Shown: positions 51,170-62,383 of the stretch, piece by piece
How the letters are laid out: each line of letters opens with the position of its first letter
Position numbering within the stretch: position 1 is the stretch's first letter
Origin: Dipylidium caninum
Taxonomy: Eukaryota; Platyhelminthes; Cestoda; Cyclophyllidea; Dipylidiidae
NCBI GenBank assembly: GCA_017562135.1
Contig: QEYB01001152.1
Span: forward strand, 372,001 to 436,000
Direction: 5' to 3'
Length of the DNA stretch: 64,000 nucleotides
Notes under the pieces: generated by a model
Told to the model about the DNA's origin: nothing
Seen by the model: only the letters and a program-made list of their open reading frames with translations
Databases searched by the model: none
Made by a program: the position numbers and the translations under genes

Positions 51170-54108
51170 ATGAACATCAAATATGATCCTGCTGTGGAAG
51201 CGGAAGTTTTAGATTGGATTAGAAAGCTTACGGGCGCCAACATCGAGTGCGGCCGGGAGAATGTAGCTTCTGCCCTGAGAAGTGGTGAAATTCTCGTCAA
51301 GTTAGTTCTTTTTATATTCCTTGCCTCCTCTTTAAACCTCTGGTGGAAATTTGTCACTTCGGAGTAAATTTAAACTGCTGCTGACAAGGGTCCCATTCAC
51401 AGTTAAGCGCCGGTCTGAGCAAGTGGGTGCCTCAGCAACCCCGCAACTTGGCCGAACGGGTTCTCACGTAACCTGACGGCTTCTTAGCCTCTCAACCACC
51501 ATCGTCTACTCCCCATTTCTTTTTGCTGTGGAGCCAGATACCTACCCCTTGGCTCCCGAGCCAAGCGGGGCTTTCCTCTTCCTTGGCCATGACCAAAGGC
51601 GACAGCATCACAAGTCTCGCCTCCTCGGCTGAAACTCTGGCGACAGCGAGAAATGCGAGGTCCACGCAACCATGAATGATGTCCAACACCCACGCCTAGT
51701 TGGAATGCAAATTACTTTTGTGTGATTCGCCACAAGTTGTATCATTTCACTCCACCACACCTAACCAGAGTGCGAGTTTAGATTTTAAATATGTCATGAC
51801 TCAGTCGACGACCTCCACCAGAATCCATGCCAAGCGGCCTTCTGGCCCAACTGGCGGGACACGTGTTGACCCCGGTTGCATTCCGATGGACAGCAACTAC
51901 ACTCGTGGTTCCACAGTCATTTGCGTGGCCACGTAGCAGTAAATCACGTTGACCACCCGGCGGGACGCCTTTGCTCCGCTCGGTGGTGCACGGAGCGGAG
52001 GACATGCCGAACGCCGACTCAGAAGTTATTGCCTAACTAAAAGTCGAGGTTGTCCACTTTCAGACCGTATTCCTACCAGGTTAAACGATAACATTTATGC
52101 TTATTCCCTTTTTTGTTTACCACCATTTGTTGTTGGCTTGCTGTCGTTAAGATGAAACCAAAAACGCCTTCCTTGTTGACGGACCACATGCGCATTTCGC
52201 CCCCCCCCCTCGCCGCCACAGCCGCACAAAATAGTTGGTTCATTTGGCCTGAACACTAAATGCCAACGATGTTTACTGTCATGCTTTCGTCCGTCACGAT
52301 GTCATGGAAGCAACCTTGCGAGCTCCAAGCTGCTCGCCTGCCAGGCAGGATAAACTGGCGATTTCGGGCCCCGATGGACACACTCTCTGGCCCCTCCGTC
52401 CAGGCCGTGGCTGCAGAATACGAGTCAATCTTGCATTTAGAGGCTCATCGTGGCTGCATGGGGGCATCAATCGTTCGCTAACTTAATTTTTTCCATTTTC
52501 AGATTAATAAATGCAGTATACGAAGGGACACCCGAATTGCCAAGCAGTGCAGCTAACCTTCGACGGCCTTTGAAAGTGAACACCTCAAAGGTCTCCTTCA
52601 AAATGGTGACTAACCTTTCGGATGCGCCTTGATATGTGACAGCTTGATTCACTGCCCATTCGCGCCACTGCCCTAACTGTGTTCCCTTTAAGTGTTGGGA
52701 AGTGAATCCCCAGCGATGGTGGATACTAGTGTAATGTAAGCCGTACACTCTCTGTTCGTGCGCATTTTCCAAATGTTGACTGGTGCAAGGTGGCTCCTTC
52801 TTTTAACACAACGTGAGGTCGGACACACGCCCGCAAGAAGCGACTTCCGACATTCTCTAATTAACCTCACTCTCTGGAGACTGTCTCCACCAACCACCTA
52901 TGCTATTTGTGCTGTAGTCGACAAAAAAATACCACCAGCTTTTCTGCTCCTTGGCAGTCCTCAAACGCGTATTTCGACAGAGACATTGCTTAGACTCAAA
53001 CACGGTACACCATTCACTTCTCGCCTTGGCTACAGACTGCGCGGTTAGACGAGCCTTTTTACTTGCAGATGGAGAACATAGAAGTATTTGTAAACGCGTG
53101 TGCTGCCTACGGGGTGCCGAAAACTGGACTGTTTCAGACGATCGACCTGTTTGAAATGCGCAATATGGGCCAAGTTATAAACTGCATTTACCAACTGGGG
53201 ACCGAGGTGAGTTCCGCAGTTTGCTGCCTGATATTCGCACATCCATCACAAGTAACCATGAGGAGAGTGGCTTTTGAATTGTCCACGCATGATTGGAAAG
53301 CGTTTTTTGTGTTTTCGAGAAATTATCTTGTGCCGAGACTGTTAACCCTAAATCAGGTATCTCCACCAGTGAGAGAGGGAGGCGCGAGCGTCATCATGAT
53401 CCCCAGATGTCTGCTACATCCATGTAATAAGCCTAAAATTATGAACTTTAGTGCCAGCGTCACAAGTTCAATGGGCCGAGCTGTGGCCCGAGGCCAACCT
53501 ACGAGAACAGGAGGACGTTTTCGCCCCAGCAGATGGCAATGTGCCATACGATCATCGGCCTCCAGGCAGGCTCAAATAAGGGTGCCAGCCAGAGGGGGAT
53601 GAGCATGGGCGCTGTTCGCCACGTCGCTGACATCAAAACGGATGACATGACGAAGGAGGGTCAGGGCATCATTGGGCTGCAGGCCGGCTTTAACAAAGGC
53701 GCCAGCCAGTCGGGAATGAGCATCGGCTCCGTGCGACACGTCGCCGATCTTAAAATTGACCCAATGTCGGCAGACAGTAACACGATCATCGGTCTTCAGG
53801 CGGGCTCAAACAAAGGCGCCAACCAATCGGGCATCAGCATGGGCGGCATCCGACACGTAGCTGACATCAAGACGGAGAATATGTCGAAGAGTGGACAAAA
53901 TGTGATCGGCCTGCAGGCAGGAACAAACAAATTGGCTACCCAGTCGGGGATGAGTATGGGCGGCATTCGCCACGTAGCTGATCTCAAGGTTGGCGACATG
54001 TCAGAGAGTGGGAAAAGCCAGTTGAATCTCCAGGCCGGCTTCAACGCGGGAGCAACTGCAGCAGACACATCGTTTGGTGCTCGACGAGACATCGTCAAGC
54101 CTAAGTGA
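51170..54108 (+). CDS. Calponin-family protein, CH domain plus five calponin-like repeats
   Basis: Paralogue of the gene at 39572-42390, in the opposite orientation. Exons 51170-51300 (131 nt), 52503-52605 (103), 53069-53206 (138) and 53452-54108 (657) join in phase, giving 342 aa. The CH domain reads YDPAVEAEVLDWIRKLTGAN, GRENVASALRSGEILVK, LINAVYEGTPELPS and DLFEMRNMGQVINCIYQLGTE. The linker CQRHKFNGPSCGPRPTYENR is almost identical to that of the other copy, then five 39-residue repeats follow; the last is degenerate (LNLQAGFNAGATAADTSFGA). The ATG at 51170 directly follows a splice acceptor (TTCTGTCTAG), which implies a 5' untranslated exon or a trans-spliced leader. Stop TGA 54106-54108. 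Predicted role: actin binding in muscle. Confidence 0.93.
53545..54085 (+). repeat. Five tandem calponin-like (CLIK) repeats
   Basis: Five in-frame 117-bp units, each built on IGLQAG(S/F/T)NK and R(H)VAD(I/L)K, with the last one degraded. This is two units fewer than in the sister gene. Confidence 0.9.
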
Positions 54109-54903
54109 AGACTTCCAGACTTAGTTGCGCCATCATTGACCGGCAGTAGCGATTGGAGAGAAATTTACTTCTAAAAGAACCTCCTTTAGCTCCTCTGTTT
54201 AAAAAGCCTTGGGGTACACAAATATAGACGATTGCTCTGTGAAACGGAAATTTCCTCTCTGCCAAATGCTACTTTGAGCTCGCCTGGTGAATGCATCTGC
54301 GGTGATGTGCATGCGTCGGAAAGCATGAAAGCTATGGTGAGAATCATTCCCTTAACACGAACTTTGATGGGCACTCAGAATAATGCGTCTCACAATGCAC
54401 CAAGTATCACGGTGGTGAAAGATTGAGTGATTCAGTGCGAAGTGGCCAAAAGCGCTGGACTCGCGACTAAAGCGGGAAAGGGCACCACGCTCCTGTGAAA
54501 GGAAAGGCCTGTCCAATAAATTTCAGCGTGAGGAGCACGCAGGGCATCTCACGAATAAGCGTAATGGCCTAGTCGTGTTCTTCTCTTATCAACAAACCCT
54601 CTAATCTTCCCTCTTTCCACCCACAGTACTATTTCCTCAATAGACTCACGAACATAACCGTGACGTAAAGAGGGTCGTTTCGCCGAGTGTGCAACTCATT
54701 TGCCCTCGTATTTAGTTCGCATAGCATATAATGTCGTAGGGTGAGAGAAATAAAGTAGGGGAGGTGAGTCCCTCTGGCGGGAGAAAAAAGTCTGAAGTCT
54801 CGTTAGGTCGCTCGACGGGACACGCGCAACAAGCCTCGTGGGAAAATTCAAGTTCCGCCTATTGATTGGAGCTGGTCAGTGCGGCCTGGGGGAGTGTTTT
54901 TGA
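54109..54903. other. Intergenic region upstream of adenylate cyclase
   Basis: No coding signal found. A possible splice acceptor (TTTTTGAGAGTCAG) lies at 54901-54910, directly before the open cyclase frame. Confidence 0.4.
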
Positions 54904-55035
54904 GAGTCAGGCGGACTGGCATCCTCCGACAAGAAGGGCGGGCCGACGGCCTGGGTGGACGAGGATGAGGAGACTGATAACGATTTTGAAGATATCTCCG
55001 AGAGGGCGGGTCAGGACTTTCGACAGGATCATCAC

Positions 55036-58000
55036 ATGACGAACATAATCGGTCGCTCTGACACCAAAACAACTATTTTTGAACGCTTCATGGGTGCCTT
55101 GAAGGACGTGCGCTATTTGATGGCCTTTTCCTCGCCAGTTATGTCACAATATTTTCAAAGCGTTACGGAATGCATGATAAAACGGAAAGTGCGTCATTTC
55201 ATGAAATTACTCGTTTCTTACTGGTGTGTTATGCTTCTCAAATCCCTACGACAAACAGACGCATCAATGACAGACCTAAAATTATCCTCCATCATGATGG
55301 GATCTTTCATTTTGTTCTACATATACATGTTTCAACGGCTGAGTCGCAGTGAGTATAAGTTTATTTCGCTAATATTAACCATTGGCAGTCTGAACTACAC
55401 ACTCTACGAGTCCTGCAGAAAAGATGCTGCAATGGACGACTCGTATGCGTACCCCTTTTCTCTCATCGTCATGATAATCATCTTCCTGCCCCTAGACATG
55501 ACTGTAATAATACCTGGTGTGTTGGTTTTCTGTGTCACCTTTGTCGTCATATCCTCCCGCCAAGTCACGTATGCTCAATTACAACGGGACCTCTACAGGA
55601 GTAGCTTCCATCCACTCTATTCACAAACAAACATCTACAGGTACTACATAGTCGAGGCAGGTACGGAGGCATGGTCTATCCTCCCGGGCACCTACTATGC
55701 GCTCCAGGTCGTCAATTGGTTCACAGTCATCTTTATTGGCAGCTATTTAAGATTTTGGAATGACTTGCGACGAAAATCCGCTTTTTCAATCATCGGTGAA
55801 TCGGTGCGTGCTCGAGCTGAGATCGAGAAATTCCTGGCTGATCAAAGAGATTGGATCACGGCTATTATGCCTATTCAGGTGCGAGATCAATACATTTCTA
55901 TGTTGCGAGATAAGAGCAAGGAGGATAATAATATATGGGTTTTCTCAAAGTCCTTCAACGAAGTTAGCATCCTGTTTGCTGATATTGTTGGATTTACGAA
56001 AATGAGCTCATCTAAAACTGCAACAAAAATTGTTATGCTGCTCAACGATCTTTATAACCGATTCGACGATTTGTCGATCCAGGTGAATTGTGAAAAGATT
56101 GGGACACTCGGTGATTGTTATTACGCGGTGGCAGGGTGCCCCGTGGAGCGCAAGGACCACGCCATGTGCTGCGTCGAGTTCGGTCTGGGCATGTGTCGCA
56201 TCATAAAGATCTTCAATAAAGACAACAATGAGGACGTAAATATGCGCGTTGGTGTTCACACTGGTCGCGTGAACGCAGCCATCATCGGCTGCAGCCGCTT
56301 TCGGTACGATGTCTATTCGACAGATGTCATCGTGGCTAACGAAATGGAGACTTATGGCCTTCCCGGTCGGGTGCACATATCGCACACGACCTTCAAGCTC
56401 GTTAAGGGCCTTTACCGTTTCGCCAAAGGACCGCCTCTACCTATGATAAAAGAGCAGCAAATCGGTATAGCTGGATTGAATCAAGTGGAAGTAGAGCTTA
56501 AGACTTATTTTGTAGATCCACTTTCGTCTCTCATGAGGAATGAGAATGAAAACTATGGCCAGGAAGGAGTACCAACTCGCATTCTGACTCTGCAGAATGA
56601 GGTCGTAAAGGAAGGAATGAACAAGTCAGTTGAGGGATCCCCAGAAAACAGGAATACTAGTGATGAGAGCGATAAGCCCATTCGAGATTATACAGAAGTT
56701 TTTATGACACCTTCTGATGATCAGATTGCGGGGCCACTTGAGTCAGAACAAATACGAAGAAATAATTTACGTGACATCAGACTGGTTCAGAAGCTCCGCG
56801 ATGATCCTAAATGCCAAATCAAGTTGTTTAGATTTACGCCCTTGACGCCGGTTTTACATCGGTTTCAAGACAAAGTTGTCGAAAGCGCCTTCAAAAACTA
56901 CATGGAAGGAAGTATACCGGTGGTCACCATCGAGTCACCCCGCTTGGCGCCTATTCTTGACGCCCTAATGATCACTTTACTCACGACGATAGTCCTCGTT
57001 CCTCATGCAATTCAATTAAATATAAATTCTAATAGAAATTTTTTCGGCGAGAACATTGTCTACGTAGTGGTAATGACATTTTCATTCATAATAACCTCCA
57101 TTTTTGTCTACGGGTCTGCAAGACACACCTCCTCTGTAAACACGCAACATCGAACTAGATTGCGAATATTTACAAGTTACGCTTTTCGTGAAATCATCCT
57201 TGCAACTTTAACTCTGATGCCCACTTTAGTATTTTTTGCACATATACTCTTTACGGAGAGTGGAAATGGTGACAGCATCCAAGTGCGCATCATTTACGTT
57301 GAATTCGGAATGCTGACCATTCTAATGCACTGCATGGCTTCGTCTAGTTCCTCTTGGACCCGAGGGTTATGTATCACTACAAGCGCAGTCTGCTTCTGTT
57401 ATAATCTAGGAAAAATGTGGAAAGACTTCGACTATACTTACTGTGAACCTACGCTCTGGTACTTGGAGCTGGACAAACCTGTAGAGAGTATTAATGAACA
57501 TATAGCTTCTCTATTAACGCTTTCAGCGGTGGTTTATTTCATTGCAACAGAGAACGAAAGAAGCATTCGCTTGTGGTATTATGTACTTAGGGAAGCCGAA
57601 TCAGCACGTGGAGTAGCAGTGAAAGAGAGAGAAATGGCGCAACAATTGCTCAACAACGTCATTCCTCCCTACATCTTCACTCAGTTGGCAATGAGAGGCC
57701 ATCGGCACCTAAAAGCAGGGAAGTTTTGTTTTGCAACTGCAGTTTCCGATGTTGCAGTTACTTTCGCCACCTTGACCAACTTTTTTAAGAGCTATTACCG
57801 TGAAGACTATCGGGGTGGAGAGAATGCGCTCAAACTTCTCAATACCATTATATGTGCTTTTGACAATTTGATGAAGCAACCAAAGTACGCCAGTGTTGAG
57901 AAGATAAAAACTGTAAACGATTGCTATATGATAGCAGCTGGGTTGAACCAATTGCAACGTGAATCGCAATTACCGAAAGACAAACATGTATACGAGTTGA

Positions 58001-58365
58001 TGGATTTCAACTTTGCTCTTTATGACACTTTGGCTGAAATTAACGACAAGTACATTATAGGCACGGACAAATTTCAAATGAAAATAGGCTATTACGTTGG
58101 TGATGTTACTGCTGGTATTATTGGCTCGAGGAAACCTATTTATGACATTTGGGGTAACACCGTTAATGTTGCCAGCCGAATGTATTCAACTGGATCTACG
58201 GGTCAAATACAAATACCTAAGGAGGTAACTGAACGCCTAGGTGACCGATACCACTACGAATATCGGGGAAAGGTGTTTGTGAAAGGTAAAGGAGAAATGT
58301 TGGTCTATTTTGTACATAAAAAGAAGGTCGATGCAGTCGAACAAGACGCCAGAGGCATTGTGTAA
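55036..58365 (+). CDS. Membrane adenylate cyclase, two catalytic domains, single exon (ADCY9-like)
   Basis: Makes cAMP from ATP at the plasma membrane. The layout is classic: a first membrane block (55120-55770), C1 (about 55945-56540) with ILFADIVGFTKMSS and EKIGTLGDCYYAVAGCP (both metal-binding Asp present), a second membrane block (about 56940-57560), and C2 (about 57720-58320) with EKIKTVNDCYMIAAGLN and YDIWGNTVNVASRM. The Lys in EKIKT and Asp in YDIWG specify adenine rather than guanine; Asn and Arg of NTVNVASRM and Lys of VKGKGEM are also kept. C1 and C2 look closest to type 9 cyclases. The frame is open from 54904 with an acidic stretch before the first ATG (55036), so an upstream exon may exist. 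Over 3.4 kb without an intron contrasts with every neighbouring gene. Stop TAA 58363-58365. Confidence 0.9.
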   Translation: MTNIIGRSDTKTTIFERFMGALKDVRYLMAFSSPVMSQYFQSVTECMIKRKVRHFMKLLVSYWCVMLLKSLRQTDASMTDLKLSSIMMGSFILFYIYMFQRLSRSEYKFISLILTIGSLNYTLYESCRKDAAMDDSYAYPFSLIVMIIIFLPLDMTVIIPGVLVFCVTFVVISSRQVTYAQLQRDLYRSSFHPLYSQTNIYRYYIVEAGTEAWSILPGTYYALQVVNWFTVIFIGSYLRFWNDLRRKSAFSIIGESVRARAEIEKFLADQRDWITAIMPIQVRDQYISMLRDKSKEDNNIWVFSKSFNEVSILFADIVGFTKMSSSKTATKIVMLLNDLYNRFDDLSIQVNCEKIGTLGDCYYAVAGCPVERKDHAMCCVEFGLGMCRIIKIFNKDNNEDVNMRVGVHTGRVNAAIIGCSRFRYDVYSTDVIVANEMETYGLPGRVHISHTTFKLVKGLYRFAKGPPLPMIKEQQIGIAGLNQVEVELKTYFVDPLSSLMRNENENYGQEGVPTRILTLQNEVVKEGMNKSVEGSPENRNTSDESDKPIRDYTEVFMTPSDDQIAGPLESEQIRRNNLRDIRLVQKLRDDPKCQIKLFRFTPLTPVLHRFQDKVVESAFKNYMEGSIPVVTIESPRLAPILDALMITLLTTIVLVPHAIQLNINSNRNFFGENIVYVVVMTFSFIITSIFVYGSARHTSSVNTQHRTRLRIFTSYAFREIILATLTLMPTLVFFAHILFTESGNGDSIQVRIIYVEFGMLTILMHCMASSSSSWTRGLCITTSAVCFCYNLGKMWKDFDYTYCEPTLWYLELDKPVESINEHIASLLTLSAVVYFIATENERSIRLWYYVLREAESARGVAVKEREMAQQLLNNVIPPYIFTQLAMRGHRHLKAGKFCFATAVSDVAVTFATLTNFFKSYYREDYRGGENALKLLNTIICAFDNLMKQPKYASVEKIKTVNDCYMIAAGLNQLQRESQLPKDKHVYELMDFNFALYDTLAEINDKYIIGTDKFQMKIGYYVGDVTAGIIGSRKPIYDIWGNTVNVASRMYSTGSTGQIQIPKEVTERLGDRYHYEYRGKVFVKGKGEMLVYFVHKKKVDAVEQDARGIV

Positions 58366-58378
58366 TAAAATTAATAAA
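58364..58378 (+). terminator. Polyadenylation signals overlapping the cyclase stop codon
   Basis: AATAAA at 58364-58369 begins inside the TAA stop codon (58363-58365), and a second AATAAA lies at 58373-58378. If used, the 3' untranslated region is only some tens of bases. Confidence 0.6.
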
Positions 58379-58554
58379 TGTAAATTAATTCAACGTCTTT
58401 TGATTAAAAAATGCACCTTAACGTAAGAGCAGCAAGATATGGTTGTTAATTGTTTAACTTAAAGACAATTTGGTTCCATTAAACCCTGCTTCGAATGCAT
58501 CAGGCGTGCGGAGCGGAGCCTTCAACTGTGGTTTCTGCTGCGCTGCCGGCTATC

Positions 58555-59604
58555 ATGGTCCAGACGTCATTCGGCGATATTGGGAAGCCTGTCAGGGATC
58601 TTTTTACGAAATATTTTAAATTTAATCTTATAAACTTTGATTTCAAATCGAGTACTGAGGAAAATGTTGACCTGCATATTCAGTGTAACGAAAAGGATGA
58701 CCAGATAATCGCACTTTCTGAAATAACTTTCAAACCTGCTGATGGGGTCTCCGTGAAAACAAAGATAGACTCGAATAATCAAGTGACAAATGATATCGAA
58801 ATGAGGAACAATACACTGTCGACACAACATAACATCATTACTACGATCAACCACAACCTAAGGTAACCCCTTGATATTGCCCACGTTAAGATATAGCACG
58901 AAGAAATTAAAGCTCAAAAATTGCGTAAAAAAAGACAGGGTGAATGCTGAAATAGAGATGGATTTTTCGTCAAAGTATCCCCAAACAACTGCATCAATAG
59001 TTCTCGGGTAAGTATATATCATTGTGTCAGGTTGTATCAAAGTGATAAGGGTTATTTTGCTGGAGCACAGGTCGTTTGTGACTCGGATAAATTCAACTTA
59101 AAGAAGCACGTTTATTCTGTCGGATATATTGGAAAGGATTTTGAGGCCTACGGTTTGCTTACTGATCACAAAGATATCGAGTGGGGTATTTATCAAACAT
59201 ACAAACGTATAAATGTTGGCTGCATGTTTGGATGGGCTGGAAGTCTTTCTGATACCAAATTTGGGATTGCTGCGTTGTACAAGGTGAATGAAGATACGTT
59301 TATCAAGGGTAGAATCGATGAAGGGGCACGTCTCGGCCTTGCCTATGGATTCAAACCAACACCTGGTATGCTTTGTTGGGTGCTTTTATTCTCACTTCTT
59401 ATAGATTTCTCATGTTCGAGGCTAAGTTAGTTTTTTAACTAAATTTTCGTGGCCTGTTGGTTGAATTCAACATGTACCGTTGCATTTCTTGTGAACCTGT
59501 TTTTTTTTGTTTTAGAAACCCAGGTGGTTGTTGCGATGGAAACGTCCCTTGACAGAAACAAATCAGCCTCCGGTGGTGGACTTACCTTCGAAATTTCAAA
59601 CTAA
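58555..59604 (+). CDS. VDAC: Voltage-dependent anion channel (mitochondrial porin)
   Basis: Beta-barrel channel of the mitochondrial outer membrane passing ATP, ADP and other metabolites. Exons 58555-58862, 58897-59007, 59043-59365 and 59516-59604 join in phase to 276 aa, close to the usual 280-283. The N-terminal helix region FGDIGKPVRDLFTKYFKFNL aligns with [20 protein letters not shown]. Later motifs are IVLG|DKGYFAGAQ (VDAC GYEGWLAGYQ), DTKFGIAALYKVNED and the C-terminal GGGLTFEISN. ATG 58555 is preferred over the in-frame ATG at 58495 because it gives the standard VDAC start. Introns 1 and 2 are only 34 and 35 nt. The gene lies 190 bp after the cyclase stop on the same strand. Confidence 0.92.
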
Positions 59605-60687
59605 CTGTTTCCAGTTTCTAGTCTAGGTGTATAGATTCAGTAGTTCGCGAATCAAAATCCTTTGATGCTTTTTAGCCTTTTTTGGGAAGGAAATGGTTAA
59701 ACTATGGGGTTTTGCTTATTTAAATTCTTTTTATTTGGATGATGTCGCTTGGCCATTAGGAATTGGTTTCGCATGTTTCGTTTTTAGTAGAGGCAGATAT
59801 TCCAACGACAATGGTTTTGACACGTTAAAAGCGTCGGTCGGCGAGACATTTTGGAATATCAGCTTGGACGACGCTCATCAATCTAAGGCAGGTGAAATCT
59901 GGTTCGGCCGGCTTTAGATTCCCTCTTATCGAGGTCGGCCGTAATTCTCCATTGGCATTAGTCTGTGTGGGCCTCGTTTGACATTGATAAAACGTTTTTA
60001 TCTGTGGTATAACGAACAAAAATTGTGTAGTATTCTCACTAAAGCGGGAAATTTGATTTCAAGTCATGTGGCCCAGCAGTGGGGCTTGGTTTTTCGAAAA
60101 TATCATCCTCAGATGCTGGTGGGCGTTATTTTCAATTGCTCCATTGCGCAGCTACACAGTATTGCGACACCCTCATCACGGTGATACGTCACATGGAGCG
60201 GCCTTTAGTCTGAACTTGACCCGGGGTTAACAAAATAATCGAACTTTGATGACGCCTATCGCGCTGTATTAGAAATACAGGAGTTGAAAGTTTCGATAAG
60301 GCAAATACCATACCTCACCACAAATACTAGGGTGTGCAGATCCAAATTCACTTATTTATGGTACTAAGTTGCATACCACGGTCTGTAAACTCGATCAAAT
60401 CAGACTCATTTAATCATGAATATTTTTACCAAATCCAGAAAATAAGACATTGATAAACCTCGATTTCACAAAATGTAATGTGACACTGAACCAGATAGAA
60501 GGGACCAAAAAATAAAAATGTATTCCACTAATACAATTCCTCTGCAAATGCGGTCAGTACGGTATCCATCTTCCACCACAATCAGTTGAATTCTAAGAGA
60601 AATGATAGCCTTAAATTCATCAAAAGAAAGAAGATATGTAATTATATCACAGCCGAAATCGACTACAAAATACAACAGCAAAAAATG
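59605..60687. other. Region between the two inverted VDAC genes
   Basis: It holds the 3' flanks of both genes. No further coding region could be supported; short open frames here lack motifs. Confidence 0.5.
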
Positions 60688-61716
60688 TCAAATATCAACA
60701 CTAAGTGAGGCATTAAATTTTGAACAAGGTCCGCATTGTTTGAGATTCGTGGAGAAGCCGATGGTGGTTAAAACTCCTGAAAAAAAGAAAGAATTATAGA
60801 TCTTCAGATAAGTTTACACGGGAAGTAGTTACGCCATATTTGTTAACCAACCGTTTGTAAGTGTAAATCCATAATTCCAAGCGAAAAATAAGTTTTTTGT
60901 AAGACAAAACTTGAGGAAAGACCAGGAATTAGGTTTGTAGCAGGCAGCGAAAGTAAAGTTAAGATCCTCGAAACGCTTAGATTCAAGGACAGAATAAAGT
61001 CCAACATCTAATCTTGGGTGTTTTCGAAGAATTCCATAGGAGAAATGCTGTAGTGATTGCATTCTTCTCATTGAAAAGTGTGTGAAGGCTTCTATGGTGG
61101 TAGATGTATATCCAAGTTTCATATCAAAGTACCAACGCGAGGGTTTCTTGAGAGATATGCCTAATCGTGGACTTAATACATAATTTTTATTGCTAGGCAG
61201 GTAATAATGTTAAAAAACCACAAGATACTTTAGGGCCAAGGCTATAAAAGACCTCAATTTCCTTCCATGAGATTCCGTGATAAAGTCGACGACAAAGTTT
61301 TCAGAGTGATAACTACTTCGTGTTCGCAAAGTGGGATCTTTAAAAGGTATAATAGTGTCTTGTCTAGATTCCAAAGTTGAAAGTGACGCGGAAAATTCTT
61401 GCTGAAATGAATCCGCAATTAAAGGAAATGTAAAGGTTGTGCTAAGGGAAGATGGTTGGAAATGTGTAAAGGTCCACTTTGCTTCCTTGAAGGGAGACAC
61501 AAAAAGCTTCGATTGCGTAACAGGTCTGCAATAATTACTATAAGGGTAAAAGGGATCATTGCAATATTGTGGCACATAGGTCAAAATTGACGTCGAGAAC
61601 CCAACTCCCTCCTGGGGCGTAATGTTAAGCTTGAAATTGTAAGGACACCAATACAGATCTTTTTTGATGAATTCCTCAACTTGCGACCCAATTGATTCGA
61701 AAGACAGCGGCGACAT
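60688..61716 (-). CDS. Divergent VDAC-like porin
   Basis: Predicted outer mitochondrial membrane beta-barrel. Exons 61716-61229, about 61194-60852 and 60776-60688. The N-terminus MSPLSFESIGSQVEEFIKKD has the same layout as VDAC (ESIGSQVEEFIKKDLYWCPYNFKL against [22 protein letters not shown]). Late segments LDVGLYSVLESKRFEDLNFT and LTTIGFSTNL...KFNASLSVDI match the last strands. The last exon is 89 nt in phase 1, exactly as in the neighbouring VDAC gene, which supports common origin despite weak sequence identity. One intron is about 34 nt. The ATG at 61714-61716 follows closely after a CCTATAG acceptor-like site. It is tail-to-tail with VDAC. Function as an anion channel is inferred only. 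Confidence 0.68.
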
Positions 61717-62383
61717 TTGCTATAGGAAAACCAAACAGCAACGCACTAACTTCGACAACGACTAAAAGAACGCAGCGAGCGCTGGCGTCACCAGTCCAGT
61801 GCGGAGGCGAGATTGGGCCTTCGTTCAAGGACAGATGTTCTCGGGCAGAGGGTTAGAGTAACATTATAAGGCGCAAGACGACTAGAATTTTGATATAGAA
61901 TTGATAAAATCATACGAAAAGGTTAACAATTTTTGCGTCAATAAAATCCGTGCATGTAAGCACAAGACGAGCATTGGGGAAGCATGTGGATTTGTGGCAC
62001 TTCCGGCTCCCGAAAAGCAAAGCTCTTCGTCTTGTACGGAAAAAAACTGTTTAATTATTCCACAGAGATAAGTCATTTCGGTTCCTTTGATATGCTGGCT
62101 GCATACACGTTTTTCTACGTGCTAATCTAAAGCTAATTTACTAACAATTTACGAACGGCAATCAAAAAACTCTAGTATACGTGGATCGAGTAATGCCACG
62201 GCAACGTCAAAATTAAACTTCCTTTCTGCGGATAAAAAATAATTACGTGCGTTAATATAATGTAATTTTAATTTTCGTCTAATAACTTTAAAGGGATGTG
62301 AGTTTCCTTCTTGAAATTCCCTTACACCTGGACTTTGTTTGAACTGGCGCCTTAGGCACGCCTGTCCCGTCGGCCTGTTCGAG
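61717..62383. other. Intergenic region, divergent promoters of VDAC-like and RPS25
   Basis: No coding signal seen. A pyrimidine-rich stretch before the RPS25 start is consistent with a ribosomal-protein-gene promoter, but no specific site is claimed. Confidence 0.35.

Noticed and set aside
55036..58365. Guanylate cyclase as alternative for the cyclase
   Set aside because: The C2 domain has the adenine-selecting Lys (EKIKT) and Asp (YDIWG), and the double membrane-plus-catalytic layout is that of transmembrane adenylate cyclases.
59008..59030. 23-nt intron in VDAC
   Set aside because: The downstream acceptor at 59042 gives a 35-nt intron and restores the exact VDAC spacing (IVLG|DKGYFAGAQ), so it is preferred.
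59693..59917. 74-codon plus frame after VDAC
   Set aside because: VDAC already ends at 59604 with its conserved C-terminus; this frame has no motif.
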